Shown here in pieces: positions 55,135-64,000 of a stretch of 64,000 nt of DNA. This stretch comes from Accumulibacter sp. (GTDB lineage Bacteria; Pseudomonadota; Gammaproteobacteria; Burkholderiales; Rhodocyclaceae): contig NZ_JAMTDQ010000046.1 of the NCBI RefSeq assembly GCF_023806635.1, forward strand, positions 1 to 64,000, given 5' to 3'. Numbering within the stretch: the first letter of the stretch is position 1; the number at the start of each line of letters is the position of its first letter. A program made the position numbers and the translations under genes. The notes under the pieces were generated by a model. The model saw nothing but the letters and a program-made list of their open reading frames with translations. It was not told the DNA's origin and ran no database searches.

Positions 55135-55427
55135 CGTCGCTCTCCTTGATCAGTTCCGGGCCACGGAAAAATCCCTGTCCCAGAATCAGTTTAGACCCTG
55201 ATGCACGCTGCGCAAGCGCTTTCTGCAGAGCGACTTCGAGGCCTGGCCGGCGCCACGGGCGGCACCGGGACCACCTGCCCGCACGACGCCGGCACGCTCG
55301 GTTGCTGGCCAGTAGCGGCGTCGCCCGGCAGCCTGCGCGGGGTTGGTCGCAGACCGATTTGCCACTGGACTGCGCTTGCTTCGGCCGCCGCTGCGACTGG
55401 CCGACCGCTTGCCAAGGAGTGACCGAA
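55135..55427. other. 293-bp divergent spacer upstream of tupA
   Basis: GC-rich with several short complementary segments, such as GCCGGCGCC and the downstream GACGCCGGC, but no confident gene. A riboswitch for molybdate/tungstate cofactor could be expected in front of a tungstate transporter, yet I could not match the known Moco RNA features. AAGGAGTG at 55414-55421 is the tupA ribosome-binding site. Confidence 0.4.
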
Positions 55428-56315
55428 ATGGATCGGAGATCATTGCGTCTGCTGCTTCCGCTGCACTTGGGCTGCCTGCTCAGCGGCAGCTGGCTGCCGG
55501 TTCTTGCGGCCGACGTGCTGCGGCTCGCGACGACCACCAGCACCGACAACTCGGGGCTGCTGCGCGCCATCCTGCCGCAGTTCGAACGCCAGCACGGCAT
55601 GCGCGGCCACGTCATCGCGGTCGGCAGCGGCAAGGCGCTCAAGCTGGCGCAGAATGGTGACGTCGATGTCGTCCTGGTGCACGACCGGCGCGCCGACGAC
55701 GCCTTCGTCGCCGCCGGATACGGTGTCGAGCGCCGCGACGTGATGTACAACGATTTCGTTCTCCTCGGGCCGCGCAGCGACCCGGCGGGCGTCGGCCGCA
55801 GCGGCGATGTGCTCGACGCCCTGCGGCGGATTGCCGACAGCCAGACGCGTTTCGCATCACGCGGCGACGATTCGGGAACCGATCGCGTGGAGGAGAGCTA
55901 CTGGCAGCTTCTGGCGATGCCGGCCAGCGGCCGGCCATGGTACATCTCGGCTGGCCTCGGCATGGGTGAGGTGCTGATGATGGCGGGCGAAATGCAGGCC
56001 TCTACGCTGTCGGATCGCGCCACGCACGCCACCTACAGCGGGCGCACCGGTCTCGAGATCGTCTTCCAGGGCGACCGCAGGATGTTCAATCCCTACGGCG
56101 TCATCGCCGTCAACCCGCGCAACCATCCGCTGGTCAATCACGCCGGCGCGCTGGCACTGATCGACTGGCTGACCGGCCCCGCCGGCCGTAGCGCGATCAG
56201 CGCCTTCCGCCCGCAGGGCGAGCAGTTGTTCTTCGTCGCGGCCGGCAACTGTGGGGCGCCGCTTGGGACTCCTGGAAGCCACCCGGTCCGCCTTGCTGCT
56301 GCTCGTCTCTGGTGA
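55428..56315 (+). CDS. tupA: Tungstate ABC transporter substrate-binding protein
   Basis: 295 aa from the ATG at 55428, with a signal peptide cleaved near residue 28. The conserved A-T-T-T-S-T-D-N-S-G-L-L follows immediately and binds the oxyanion. Later signature segments are G-S-G-K-A-L-K-L, D-V-D-V-V-L-V-H, N-D-F-V-L-L-G-P and R-G-D-D-S-G-T. The C-terminus after Q-L-F-F is unusual: typical members stop there, while this one runs on for about 25 residues in a frame overlapping the permease fragment. Periplasmic capture of tungstate, perhaps also molybdate. Confidence 0.9.
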   Translation: MDRRSLRLLLPLHLGCLLSGSWLPVLAADVLRLATTTSTDNSGLLRAILPQFERQHGMRGHVIAVGSGKALKLAQNGDVDVVLVHDRRADDAFVAAGYGVERRDVMYNDFVLLGPRSDPAGVGRSGDVLDALRRIADSQTRFASRGDDSGTDRVEESYWQLLAMPASGRPWYISAGLGMGEVLMMAGEMQASTLSDRATHATYSGRTGLEIVFQGDRRMFNPYGVIAVNPRNHPLVNHAGALALIDWLTGPAGRSAISAFRPQGEQLFFVAAGNCGAPLGTPGSHPVRLAAARLW

Positions 56316-56454
56316 TCCCGAACTCTGGGGCATCGTCGGCGTGTCGCTGTCGGTGACCCTGCGCGCCATGCTCGTGGCGACGCCGCTCGGCATCGCCGCC
56401 GGCTACCTGCTGGCCACCGTCGCCTTCCCCGGACAAGGATGCGTCAGCGACTGA
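56251..56454 (+). pseudogene. tupB: Truncated tungstate permease (TupB N-terminal fragment)
   Basis: 67 codons from the GTG at 56251. The fragment reads as the start of a TupB/ModB-like permease: a helix with S-G-D-P-E-L-W-G-I-V-G-V-S-L and then L-V-A-T-P-L-G-I-A-A-G-Y-L-L. After F-P-G-Q the frame enters a stop at 56452, and truB (minus strand) starts overlapping at 56444. A full TupB has about 230 residues, so more than 70 percent is missing. The ATP-binding TupC is absent as well. The transporter cannot be functional as encoded here. Confidence 0.8.
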
Positions 56455-57370
56455 CGTCGGGCAGCGCGGGCTCCTCCGGCAGCCCGCCGACGACACGCCG
56501 TGGCTGCAGGCTGCCCGCGGCGTCGACCTCTCCGAGACCGAGCAGGCGGCTGCCGCTGTAGACCCGGCAGCGGCCGAGCGCCGCCCTGACGCCGACGCGG
56601 TTGCCGTGCAGGAAGCGCTCGCCACCGACCTCGTCGAGCTGGACGGGGGGCAGGCTCTGCAACAGGGCATCGGCAGGCAACAGGCACGCCAGGCGTCCGT
56701 CGGCGCTCATTGCCGACAGCACATCGAGGGAGAGGGCATCGGCGATCCGCAGCGGACCGACGGCGACCCGGCGCAGGGCGCCGAGATGCGCGCCGCAGCC
56801 GAGAACGGCGCCCAGATCCATCGCCAGGCTGCGGACGTAGGTGCCCTTGCTGCAGCGAACCAGCAAGCGACAACGGTCACCGGAGAAATCGCGCAGCCGC
56901 AATTCATGGATGCTCACCGCGCGCGGCGGGCGCTCGACCTCGATCCCCTGCCGCGCCAGCTCATGCAATGGCCTTCCTGCCCTCTTCAGGGCCGAGTACA
57001 TCGGCGGCACCTGAAGCATCGGGCCACGAAACGCCTGCAGGGCGAGCTCGAGTTCACCGGCTGAAAAGCCCACCGGGGACCGCGCCAGGATGCGGCCATC
57101 GGCGTCGCCGGTGTCGGTCGTGACGCCGAAGACGAACTCGCACTCGTAGCTCTTGTCTGCCGTCAACAGGTCCGCCGAGAACTTGGTCGCCTCACCGAAG
57201 CACAACGGCAACAGGCCGCTGGCGAGCGGGTCGAGGGTCCCGGTATGCCCGGCCTTGGCTGCCGAATAGAGGCGGCGGGCAGCCTGCAGCGCCGAATTCG
57301 AAGTCATGCCGCCGGGCTTGTCGAGCAGCAGCACGCCGTCGACGCGACGCCAGCTCTTCCTTGCCGTCAC
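56444..57370 (-). CDS. truB: tRNA pseudouridine(55) synthase
   Basis: 308 aa. It modifies U55 of the T-loop of tRNAs. G-H-T-G-T-L-D-P-L-A-S-G-L-L contains the catalytic Asp, and C-S-K-G-T-Y-V-R-S-L is another invariant segment. V-D-G-V-L-L-L-D-K-P-G-G-M-T-S at the N-terminus is also typical. The gene follows rbfA by one base and its last bases overlap the tupB fragment on the other strand. Confidence 0.96.
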   Translation of the reverse strand: MTARKSWRRVDGVLLLDKPGGMTSNSALQAARRLYSAAKAGHTGTLDPLASGLLPLCFGEATKFSADLLTADKSYECEFVFGVTTDTGDADGRILARSPVGFSAGELELALQAFRGPMLQVPPMYSALKRAGRPLHELARQGIEVERPPRAVSIHELRLRDFSGDRCRLLVRCSKGTYVRSLAMDLGAVLGCGAHLGALRRVAVGPLRIADALSLDVLSAMSADGRLACLLPADALLQSLPPVQLDEVGGERFLHGNRVGVRAALGRCRVYSGSRLLGLGEVDAAGSLQPRRVVGGLPEEPALPDVSR

Positions 57371-57371
57371 T

Positions 57372-57767
57372 TCAGGATCGCTCTGGATGCCCGGGCTGGT
57401 CGCCGTGATCGGAGATCGCCGCAGCCTCGCTGATCAGGCGCGAGAGCTGCGCGCCGCGTTCGAGCGACTGATCGAAAACGAAATGCAGTTGCGGCGTCAT
57501 GTGCAGGCTGATCCGCTTGCCCAGCTCGGTGCGCAGAAAGCCGGCCGCATGCTCGAGGCCGGCCATCACCGAATCGAGATGGTCGCTGCCGCCAAGGCTG
57601 CTGAAGAAGACCTTGGCATGCGCGTAATCGGGGCTGACCGCGACCTCGGTCAGGCTGATCATGCCGACCCGCGGATCGCGCAGCTCGCTGTGGATCAGGT
57701 CGGCGAGTTCGCGCCGAATCTGCTCGGCAACCCGCTCACGACGGGAGAAACTCCTGTTGCCTGCCAC
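57372..57767 (-). CDS. rbfA: Ribosome-binding factor A
   Basis: 131 aa KH-like protein binding 30S subunits during late 16S rRNA maturation and cold adaptation. Family motifs are R-V-A-E-Q-I-R-R-E-L-A-D-L-I near residue 11, V-S-P-D-Y-A-H-A-K-V-F-F-S, and the terminal L-H-F-V-F-D-Q-S. Located directly after infB with no intergenic bases, so translationally coupled. Confidence 0.96.
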   Translation of the reverse strand: MAGNRSFSRRERVAEQIRRELADLIHSELRDPRVGMISLTEVAVSPDYAHAKVFFSSLGGSDHLDSVMAGLEHAAGFLRTELGKRISLHMTPQLHFVFDQSLERGAQLSRLISEAAAISDHGDQPGHPERS

Positions 57768-60563
57768 TCAGAGCGTCCTCGCGACTTCCGTCACGTCGTA
57801 GACTTCGACCTGGTCGCCCTCGACGTAGCCGTTGAAGTTCTTCAACGACAGACCGCACTCGAAACCGCTGCGCACCTCCTTGACATCCTCCTTGAAGCGC
57901 TTCAGCGACTCGATCTCGCCGTCCCAGAGGACGATGTGATTGCGCAGGAGGCGGGCACGCGAAGTCCGCTTGACGACGCCCTCGAGAACATAGCAACCGG
58001 CGATGGTACCGATCCGGGTGGCGCGGAACACTTGCCTGATCTCTATCAGGCCGGTGATGTCCTCCCTCTTCTCCGGCGCCAGCATGCCCGACAGCGCCGC
58101 CTTCACCTCGTCCACCGCATCGTAGATGATGTTGTAGTAGCGGATATCGACCCCGGCCGCTTCTGCCGCCTTGCGGGCACCAGCGTCGGCGCGTGTGTTG
58201 AAGCCGATGATCACCGCCTTCGAGGCCTGCGCCAGATGGACGTCGGACTCGCTGATGGCGCCGACTGCGGCGTGGATGACGTTGACCTTGACTTCGCCGG
58301 TCGACAGCTTCTGCAGCGACTGCACCAGCGCCTCCTGCGAACCCTGGACATCGGCCTTGATGATCAGCGCCAGGACCTTCGCTTCGGCCTCGGTCATCTG
58401 CTCGAGAATGCTCTCGAGGCTCGCTGCCTGCTTCGTCGCCAGCTTGACGTCGCGATACTTGCCCTGTCGGAACAGAGCGATCTCCCGCGCCTTGCGCTCA
58501 TCCGCCAGAACGACCGCTTCCTGCCCGGCAGCCGGAACGTCGGAGAGCCCGAGGATCTCGACCGGGATCGACGGACCCGCCTCCTTGATCACCTTGCCGT
58601 TCTCGTCGAGCATCGCCCGCACGCGTCCGAAGACCTGTCCGGCAAGCAGGACATCGCCCTGGTGCAGGGTTCCCGACAGCACCAGCATCGTCGCCACCGG
58701 ACCACGACCACGATCCAGGCGGGCCTCGATGATCAGCCCCTTGGCCGGCGCCTGTCGGGGAGCCTTGAGTTCCAGAACTTCCGCCTGCAGCAACACGTTC
58801 TCGAGCAGTTCGTCGATGCCGGCACCGGTCTTCGCGGATACCGCGACGAAGGGCGCGTCACCGCCGTACTCCTCGGGCACCACCTGCTCGCCGACGAGTT
58901 CCTGTTTCACCCGCTCCGGCTGGGCAGCCGGCTTGTCGATCTTGTTCACCGCGACGACGATCGGTACGCCCGCAGCCTTGGCATGGTGGATGGCCTCGCG
59001 AGTCTGCGGCATCACACCATCGTCGGCCGCCACGACCAGGATCACCAGATCGGTGGCCTTGGCGCCGCGCGCCCGCATGGCGGTGAAGGCCTCGTGACCC
59101 GGTGTATCGAGGAAGGTCACCATGCCGCGATCCGTCTGCACGTGATAAGCGCCGATGTGCTGCGTGATGCCTCCTGCCTCGCCGCTGGCGACGCGGGTGC
59201 GACGGATGTGGTCGAGCAGCGACGTCTTGCCGTGGTCCACATGGCCCATGACGGTGACCACCGGCGCGCGCGGCTCGAGCACGACGTCCTTCTGATCGGC
59301 CGCGCTCTCGTCGAGGAACGCATCCGGGTCGTCGAGCTTGGCGGCAAGCGCCTTGTGCCCCATCTCCTCGACGATGATCATCGCCGTTTCCTGATCCAGA
59401 ACCTGGTTGATGGTCACCATCGTGCCCATCTTCATCAGCGCCTTGATGACCTCCGTCGCCTTGATCGCCATCTTGTGGGCCAGATCGGCAACGGAAATCG
59501 TCTCGGGCACGTAGACCTGATGGATCACCGGCTCGACCGGCAGCTGGAAGGAGGAATGCTGCTCGTCCTCGTCGCTGCCGCCACGCGGCCGCTTGCCGTG
59601 CTTGGTGTCGCGCCATCCCGTGGCACCGGTGGCGCCACGCGTCTTCAGCCCCGGGCGCTTGCTCGCGCCTTCGCTCTTCCACGTGCCCTTCTTGTCCGCT
59701 ACCTTCTTGTCCGGAGTCTTCTTGTCGGCCGCCTTCTTGTCGGTCGTCGCCGTCTTGCCAGCTGGCTTGTGCAGGGTCTTGTCCTCGGGCGGCCGATCGC
59801 TTGCCGTCTGCGCTGCGGCGACCTTGGCCGCACCAGCTGCCTTCGCCGCCACCGCCTTTTCTTCGGCTTCCTGCTTCAGTCGCAGCAGGTCGGCGCTGCG
59901 CTGCTGCTTGCTCTTGAACTCGGCTTCCTGCCGCGCCCGCAACTCGGCATGGCGGCGCTCTTCCTCGGCGCGCAGCCGCTGCTGCTCCTCGCCAATGATC
60001 GAAGCGCGCGTGACGACCTTCTTCGCGCCCGGTTTGGCTTCGACCGCCACGGGCTCGGCCTTCGGCTGCTCGACGAGTGGCGCTGCCGCCTCCACCGGCG
60101 GCGCCTGCTCCGGCTCGGCAATGGACACCGGCGGCAGGGGCTCGGCCACCACCTCGACGACGGGCTCCGGCGCCAGCGTGACGACCGGCTCGAGCACCGG
60201 CTCGACGGCCGCCACGGCGGCCTCGGCTACCACTGCCGGAACCTGCCTGGCAGCCGCATCGGCGACGTCACGCTTGACCAGTACACGCTTCTTGCGCACC
60301 TCGACCTGCACCGTGTGCGACTTGCCGTGCGAGTCCTGCTGCCGAATCTCGGAGGTCTCCCGGCGCGTCAGGGTGATCTTGGTCTTGGCCTCGACCGGCC
60401 CGTGCGAGCGTCGCAAGTACTCGAGCAACCGCGACTTGTCCTGCTCCGACAGCAGGTCATCGACCTGTTTCTTGGCAACGCCCGCCTTCTGCAACTGCTC
60501 CAGCAGCGACCCAGCCGGCATTCGCAGCTGACTGGCGAATTGGGAAACACTTGTCTGCGCCAT
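57768..60563 (-). CDS. infB: Translation initiation factor IF-2
   Basis: 931 aa. The N-terminal domain (about 1-330) starts with the IF2_N helix [11 protein letters not shown] long Ala/Pro/Lys-rich variable stretch follows, including an imperfect D-K-K repeat near residue 280. The GTPase domain begins near residue 430, with G-H-V-D-H-G-K-T (P-loop), D-T-P-G-H-E-A-F and N-K-I-D-K-P. Domains III-IV at the C-terminus bind fMet-tRNA. The variable region and total length are within the normal range for proteobacterial IF2. Confidence 0.98.
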   Translation of the reverse strand: MAQTSVSQFASQLRMPAGSLLEQLQKAGVAKKQVDDLLSEQDKSRLLEYLRRSHGPVEAKTKITLTRRETSEIRQQDSHGKSHTVQVEVRKKRVLVKRDVADAAARQVPAVVAEAAVAAVEPVLEPVVTLAPEPVVEVVAEPLPPVSIAEPEQAPPVEAAAPLVEQPKAEPVAVEAKPGAKKVVTRASIIGEEQQRLRAEEERRHAELRARQEAEFKSKQQRSADLLRLKQEAEEKAVAAKAAGAAKVAAAQTASDRPPEDKTLHKPAGKTATTDKKAADKKTPDKKVADKKGTWKSEGASKRPGLKTRGATGATGWRDTKHGKRPRGGSDEDEQHSSFQLPVEPVIHQVYVPETISVADLAHKMAIKATEVIKALMKMGTMVTINQVLDQETAMIIVEEMGHKALAAKLDDPDAFLDESAADQKDVVLEPRAPVVTVMGHVDHGKTSLLDHIRRTRVASGEAGGITQHIGAYHVQTDRGMVTFLDTPGHEAFTAMRARGAKATDLVILVVAADDGVMPQTREAIHHAKAAGVPIVVAVNKIDKPAAQPERVKQELVGEQVVPEEYGGDAPFVAVSAKTGAGIDELLENVLLQAEVLELKAPRQAPAKGLIIEARLDRGRGPVATMLVLSGTLHQGDVLLAGQVFGRVRAMLDENGKVIKEAGPSIPVEILGLSDVPAAGQEAVVLADERKAREIALFRQGKYRDVKLATKQAASLESILEQMTEAEAKVLALIIKADVQGSQEALVQSLQKLSTGEVKVNVIHAAVGAISESDVHLAQASKAVIIGFNTRADAGARKAAEAAGVDIRYYNIIYDAVDEVKAALSGMLAPEKREDITGLIEIRQVFRATRIGTIAGCYVLEGVVKRTSRARLLRNHIVLWDGEIESLKRFKEDVKEVRSGFECGLSLKNFNGYVEGDQVEVYDVTEVARTL

Positions 60564-60565
60564 TC

Positions 60566-62056
60566 TTACCCCTCTTTTCCCGCTTGCTCGAACCAGTGCG
60601 CACGCGCCGTGGTGATCAGTTGTGTGGCCTGCGGCACGTCGATGGCGGTGATCTCGACGAGTTCATCGACCGACAGGTCGGCCAAATCGTCGCGCGTCTT
60701 GATCCCGCCACCTGCCAGCTTGCCGGCCAGCGCCTTGTCCATCCCGTCAAGGCTGAGCAGATCGTCGGCGACCTCGGCCAGCGTCTCCTCGGTGGCGATC
60801 GCCTCGGTCAGCAGGACGTTGCGCGCCCGCTCGCGCAGTTCCTGCACGGTTTCCTCGTCGAAAGCCTCGATCTCGAGCATCTCGTGCAACGGCACATAGG
60901 CAACCTCCTCAAGGGTCGAGAAACCTTCCTCGATGAGGATGTTTGCCACCTCCTCATCGACATCGAGTTTCTCCATGAAAAGGACGCGAATCGCTGCCGC
61001 CTCGGCTTCGACGAGTGTCTTCGACTCTTCCTCGGTCATCAGGTTGATCGACCAGCCGGTCATCTCGGAGGCGAGGCGAACGTTCTGGCCGCCGCGACCG
61101 ATCGCGATCGCCAGGTTCTGCTCGTCGACCACCACGTCCATGCTGTGTCGTTCCTCATCGACGACGATCGAGCTGACCTCGGCCGGCGCCAGCGCGCCAA
61201 CCACGAACTGCGCCGGATCCGCCGACCAGAGGACGATGTCGACCCGCTCGCCGGCGAGCTCGTTGGTCACCGCGGTCACCCGCGAGCCGCGCATCCCGAC
61301 ACAGGTGCCGATCGGATCGATGCGCTGATCGTTGGACTTGACGGCGATCTTGGCGCGCATGCCGGGGTCGCGCGCCGCTGCCTTGATCTCCAGCAGCCCG
61401 TCATCGACTTCCGGAACCTCGAGCGCAAAGAGCTGGATGATGAACTCCGGAGCCGTGCGCGAGAGGATCAACTGCGGCCCGCGCGCCGAACGGTCGATGC
61501 GCAACAGGAAAGCCTTGACGCGATCGCCGATGCGCAGGTTCTCGCGCGGAATCATCTGGTCGCGCGGCAGCAGTGCTTCCATCTTGCCGGTCTCGACGAT
61601 CGCGTTGCCCCGCTCCATGCGCTTGATCGTGCCGGAGACGAGGTGCTCCTTGCGCGCCAGGAAGTCGCTCAGGATCTGTTCCCGCTCGGCGTCGCGAATC
61701 TTCTGCAGGATCACCTGCTTCGCCGCCTGCGCGCCGATGCGGCCGAAGTCGATCGGCTCCAGCGCCTCCTCGAGGTAGTCGCCGACCTCGACATCGGGAT
61801 CCTGGGTCTGCGCCTCCGACAGGGGGACCTGCTGCTCCTCGTCGAGAAAATCGGCATCGGCCACCACTTCCCAGCGACGAAAGGTCTCGAAATCACCCGT
61901 CTCGCGGTCGACCGCCACTCGCACGTTGGCATCGTCGTGCACACGCTTCTTGGTCGCCGACGCCAGCGCCAGTTCGAGGGCGCCGAAAACGATCTCCCGC
62001 GTCACGTTCTTTTCGCGCGCCAGTACATCGACCAGCAGCAAGATCTCGCGGCTCAT
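60566..62056 (-). CDS. nusA: Transcription termination/antitermination protein NusA
   Basis: 496 aa. The N-terminal domain (1 to about 130) starts [10 protein letters not shown] and binds RNA polymerase. It is followed by an S1 domain ([13 protein letters not shown]), two KH domains ([10 protein letters not shown] and [10 protein letters not shown]), and two C-terminal acidic repeat domains. Overlaps rimP by four bases; two bases separate it from infB. Confidence 0.98.
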   Translation of the reverse strand: MSREILLLVDVLAREKNVTREIVFGALELALASATKKRVHDDANVRVAVDRETGDFETFRRWEVVADADFLDEEQQVPLSEAQTQDPDVEVGDYLEEALEPIDFGRIGAQAAKQVILQKIRDAEREQILSDFLARKEHLVSGTIKRMERGNAIVETGKMEALLPRDQMIPRENLRIGDRVKAFLLRIDRSARGPQLILSRTAPEFIIQLFALEVPEVDDGLLEIKAAARDPGMRAKIAVKSNDQRIDPIGTCVGMRGSRVTAVTNELAGERVDIVLWSADPAQFVVGALAPAEVSSIVVDEERHSMDVVVDEQNLAIAIGRGGQNVRLASEMTGWSINLMTEEESKTLVEAEAAAIRVLFMEKLDVDEEVANILIEEGFSTLEEVAYVPLHEMLEIEAFDEETVQELRERARNVLLTEAIATEETLAEVADDLLSLDGMDKALAGKLAGGGIKTRDDLADLSVDELVEITAIDVPQATQLITTARAHWFEQAGKEG

Positions 62057-62538
62057 TTCCTCATTACCTCCTGGACCGGCTTCCCGCCCGATTTCCCTGT
62101 TTCAAATCTGGGCACCAGACGTGCCCGGTCGATGTTGTCCAGCTCGACATCCATGTCACCCGCGTCGATCCGCAGGCGCACCTTGCCGTCGATGACGCCG
62201 CCCAGGACGCCGCTGAAGTTGCGCCTGCCAGCCGCCGGCAGCCGGAGCTTGAGCGTGATCTCGCAGCCGGCGAAGCGCGCGAAATCGGACTCCTTCTTCA
62301 GCAGCCGGTCGAGCCCCGGCGAGGAGACCTCCAGGCGCTCGTAGTCCACGTCCTCGACCGCCAGCACGCGCGAGAGATGGTTGCTGACCAGCGCACAGTC
62401 GTCGACATCGATGCCGCGCGGCTTCTCCGGCTTGTCGATGAAGACGCGCAGGACGCGCCCACGCGGGCTGCGCTCGAAATCGACCAGCTCGTATCCGAGA
62501 CCGGTCAGCGTCTTCTCAAGTAGTTCGTGTACATCCAT
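62053..62538 (-). CDS. rimP: Ribosome maturation factor RimP
   Basis: 161 aa from the ATG at 62538 (M-D-V-H-E-L-L); a TTG twelve bases earlier gives a less typical start. The N-terminal alpha/beta domain has G-Y-E-L-V-D-F-E and L-R-V-F-I-D. The second domain contains [10 protein letters not shown], the family signature. Needed for 30S assembly. There is no clear Shine-Dalgarno sequence; the start is preceded closely by the terminator-like structure at 62545-62572. Confidence 0.95.
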   Translation of the reverse strand: MDVHELLEKTLTGLGYELVDFERSPRGRVLRVFIDKPEKPRGIDVDDCALVSNHLSRVLAVEDVDYERLEVSSPGLDRLLKKESDFARFAGCEITLKLRLPAAGRRNFSGVLGGVIDGKVRLRIDAGDMDVELDNIDRARLVPRFETGKSGGKPVQEVMRK

Positions 62539-62544
62539 GGCTGC

Positions 62545-62596
62545 AAACAAAAAATGGGCAAAAAGCCCATCCCCGGTTGGATGCCCCGCAAGGGGC
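62545..62596 (-). promoter_or_regulatory. Attenuator-like leader of the rimP-nusA-infB operon
   Basis: Read on the minus strand, GCCCC/GGGGC (62583-62596, loop TTGC region) forms a first hairpin. ATGGGC and GCCCAT (62554-62570) around five T form a terminator stem directly followed by a T-run ending eight bases before rimP. A third possible stem (CATCC 62579-62583 with GGATG 62568-62572) overlaps the terminator stem and would exclude it, as in an antiterminator. Transcription attenuation of a NusA-encoding operon is plausible. Attenuators upstream of rimP have been proposed in gammaproteobacteria. The fold is by eye. Confidence 0.6.
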
Positions 62597-62613
62597 GAGC
62601 GGAAAACCGTTGG

Positions 62614-62642
62614 ATTATAACGAAAAAACCGGCGCGGGTAAA
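62614..62642 (-). promoter_or_regulatory. Sigma-70-type promoter of the rimP operon
   Basis: On the minus strand TTTACC (62637-62642) and TATAAT (62614-62619) are separated by exactly 17 bases; the -10 box is a perfect consensus match. Transcription would start near 62607, giving a leader of about 70 bases to rimP that includes the attenuator structure. The promoter lies in the gap between rluB and rimP, so the two genes can be expressed separately. Confidence 0.75.
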
Positions 62643-62677
62643 TCGGCCCGCGGTCGCAACAGAACGGCGGCGGCCGA

Positions 62678-63652
62678 TCAACCGGGCCGCGGACGCGGCG
62701 GCGGGCGCCTCGGCGCCGACGGTGCCATGCCGAAATCGATCAGCAATCGCCGCACTTCGGGCTCGGCCAGTTCCTGCACCCTGCCGCGCTTGAGGCCCGG
62801 CGGCAGCACGAAAGGGCCGTAGCGAATGCGGATCAGGCGACTGACCACCACCCCGACGGCCTCGAAGAGCCGCCTCACCTCGCGGTTGCGGCCCTCGAAC
62901 AGGGACACGCGGTACCAGCGGTTGGCGCCCTCACCGCCGGCATCCTGGAAGGTGCCGAAGCTTGCCAGCCCATCCTCGAGCTCGATGCCGTCGAGCAGGC
63001 GCTGCCGTGCCTCGTCGGGCAGATCGCCGAGGATGCGGACGGCGTACTCGCGCAGCAACTGGTAACGCGGGTGCATCAGGCGGTTGGCGAGATCGCCGGA
63101 AGTGGTCAGCAACAGCAAGCCGCTGGTGTTGAAGTCGAGACGGCCGACGGCCACCCAGCGGCCTGCCGCCATTCGCGGCAGCGAAGTGAAGACGCTCGGG
63201 CGGTGCTGCGGGTCGTCGCGCGAAACGATCTCGCCTTCCGGCTTGTGATAGAGGAGCACCCGCGGCAGGCGGTCGGCAGAACGCAGTCGCACCAGCTTGC
63301 CGTTGATCTTGACGCGGTCGTCCGGGTTGACCGACTGTCCGATCTGCGCCGGTTCGCCGTTGACCGTGATGCGACCGGCAGCGATCAGCGCCTCCATCTC
63401 GCGCCGCGATCCCAGGCCGCTGTTGGCCAGCAGCTTGTGCAGCCGCTCAGGCTTGCCCGCAGGCTCGGTGCTGAAGCGGCGGTGCGGCGCGTCGGTCGGG
63501 CGCGCGCCGCGCCCCGACGGACGGCTGCCGGCAGCCGGCACGAGCGGTGCTTCCGGGCTCGCCACGGGCCGACGCCGCGTTGCTGCCACGCCGGGGGATG
63601 AGCGCGATGGGCGAGCGGAATCAGCCGGCGGACGGCGCTTGTGGTTGGGCAT
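62678..63652 (-). CDS. rluB: 23S rRNA pseudouridine synthase (RluB type)
   Basis: 324 aa from the ATG at 63652, overlapping scpB by 32 bases. An N-terminal Arg/Pro/Ala-rich extension (about 1-65) is followed by an S4 RNA-binding domain with [15 protein letters not shown]. The catalytic motif is [14 protein letters not shown] with the invariant Asp. The Pro/Arg-rich C-terminal tail is common in RluB. RluB modifies U2605 of 23S rRNA in E. coli; RluE/RluF relatives cannot be fully excluded, but the scpB-rluB neighbourhood favours RluB. Confidence 0.92.
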   Translation of the reverse strand: MPNHKRRPPADSARPSRSSPGVAATRRRPVASPEAPLVPAAGSRPSGRGARPTDAPHRRFSTEPAGKPERLHKLLANSGLGSRREMEALIAAGRITVNGEPAQIGQSVNPDDRVKINGKLVRLRSADRLPRVLLYHKPEGEIVSRDDPQHRPSVFTSLPRMAAGRWVAVGRLDFNTSGLLLLTTSGDLANRLMHPRYQLLREYAVRILGDLPDEARQRLLDGIELEDGLASFGTFQDAGGEGANRWYRVSLFEGRNREVRRLFEAVGVVVSRLIRIRYGPFVLPPGLKRGRVQELAEPEVRRLLIDFGMAPSAPRRPPPRPRPG

Positions 63653-64000
63653 CGGAGAGGTCCAGAGTCGGGTTGATCTGTTCGAGTGTCGGCAACTCGG
63701 CGAGGCTGCGCAGACCGAGGTCGTCGAGGAACTTCTTCGTCGTCGCCAGCAGCGCCGGCCGCCCCGGGGTGTCGCGATGGCCGACGACGTCGACCCAGCC
63801 ACGTTCCTCGAGGACCCGGACCACCTGCGTGGCAACCGTGACGCCGCGGATGTCCTCGATGTCGCCACGGGTCACCGGCTGCCGGTAGGCGATGATCGCC
63901 AGCGTCTCGAGGACGGCACGCGAGTAGCGCGGCGGCTTGTCGGGGTGAAGACGTTCGAGATAGGGCATGTACTCGGCGCGCGTGCGGAAGCGCCAGCCAC
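63621..64000 (-). CDS. scpB: Segregation and condensation protein B (partial)
   Basis: C-terminal part of ScpB; the gene continues past the end of the window. Visible: W-R-F-R-T-R-A-E-Y near the edge, then [24 protein letters not shown], which is the winged-helix core with the R-Q-P-V-T-R motif typical of the family. ScpB is a kleisin partner in SMC chromosome condensation. The remainder of the N-terminus, and probably scpA, lie beyond the window. Confidence 0.92.
   Translation of the reverse strand, partial: GWRFRTRAEYMPYLERLHPDKPPRYSRAVLETLAIIAYRQPVTRGDIEDIRGVTVATQVVRVLEERGWVDVVGHRDTPGRPALLATTKKFLDDLGLRSLAELPTLEQINPTLDLSDAQPQAPSAG

Noticed and set aside
55135..55427. Possible Moco/tungsten cofactor riboswitch upstream of tupA
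   Set aside because: The leader is structured and GC-rich, but I could not align it with the conserved Moco RNA elements.

Overview
The window is high-GC DNA from a motile, Gram-negative betaproteobacterium. The gene families point to a Rhodocyclales-type organism and the metabolism resembles the Accumulibacter/Dechloromonas group; this assignment is inferred from gene content only. Supporting features are a FliC-FlaG-FliD-FliS-FliT-FliK flagellar block, an E. coli-type FrdABCD fumarate reductase with a rhodoquinone-type RquA gene, a secreted polyhydroxybutyrate depolymerase, an RsxABCDGE-Nth operon, a DUF1841 gene, and the rimP-nusA-infB-rbfA-truB order. No rRNA, tRNA, CRISPR array or complete insertion sequence was seen.

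Region 1 (1-19200) is flagellar. A sigma-28-like promoter precedes flagellin, followed by flaG, fliD, fliS, a fliT-like gene and a fliK-like gene. About 12 kb of sugar-modification genes (5707-17700) then lies between the fliK-like gene and the flhB C-domain gene plus ycgR. This island encodes a TPR/O-GlcNAc-transferase-like (SPINDLY) enzyme, a WbqC-family protein, three methyltransferases, a beta-propeller glycosidase-like protein, a NeuD-type acyltransferase and a stand-alone amino-acid-type adenylation enzyme. On the opposite strand are a ketoreductase-like SDR, an acyl carrier protein and a DegT-type sugar aminotransferase. I read it as a flagellin-glycan pathway that builds an amino sugar, decorates it with an ACP-borne acyl or aminoacyl group and methyl groups, and attaches it to flagellin.

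Region 2 (19200-31700, mostly minus strand) holds rquA-frdABCD, a likely rhodoquinol:fumarate reductase module for anaerobic redox balance. It is followed by tatD, a crotonase, dadA, spoT, rpoZ and gmk, then two small plus-strand genes and mobA. Region 3 (31700-46500) is mixed: a 143-bp MITE-like element, a CaiB-type CoA transferase, a small gene with an in-frame amber codon, an M16 protease, mscL, an aminotransferase, the PHB depolymerase, a BON-LysM protein, a 5'-nucleotidase-family lipoprotein, a MoxR/VWA pair, DUF1841 and a FIST protein.

Region 4 (46456-53570, minus) is the tightly overlapping rsxABCDGE-nth operon, then pyrD. Region 5 (53668-56454) has two lipoproteins, a cytochrome c and a tungstate-binding protein gene whose permease partner is cut to about 60 codons. 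Region 6 (56444-64000, minus) is the translation/transcription operon rimP-nusA-infB-rbfA-truB, with a readable promoter and attenuator-like leader, preceded by rluB and a partial scpB at the window edge.
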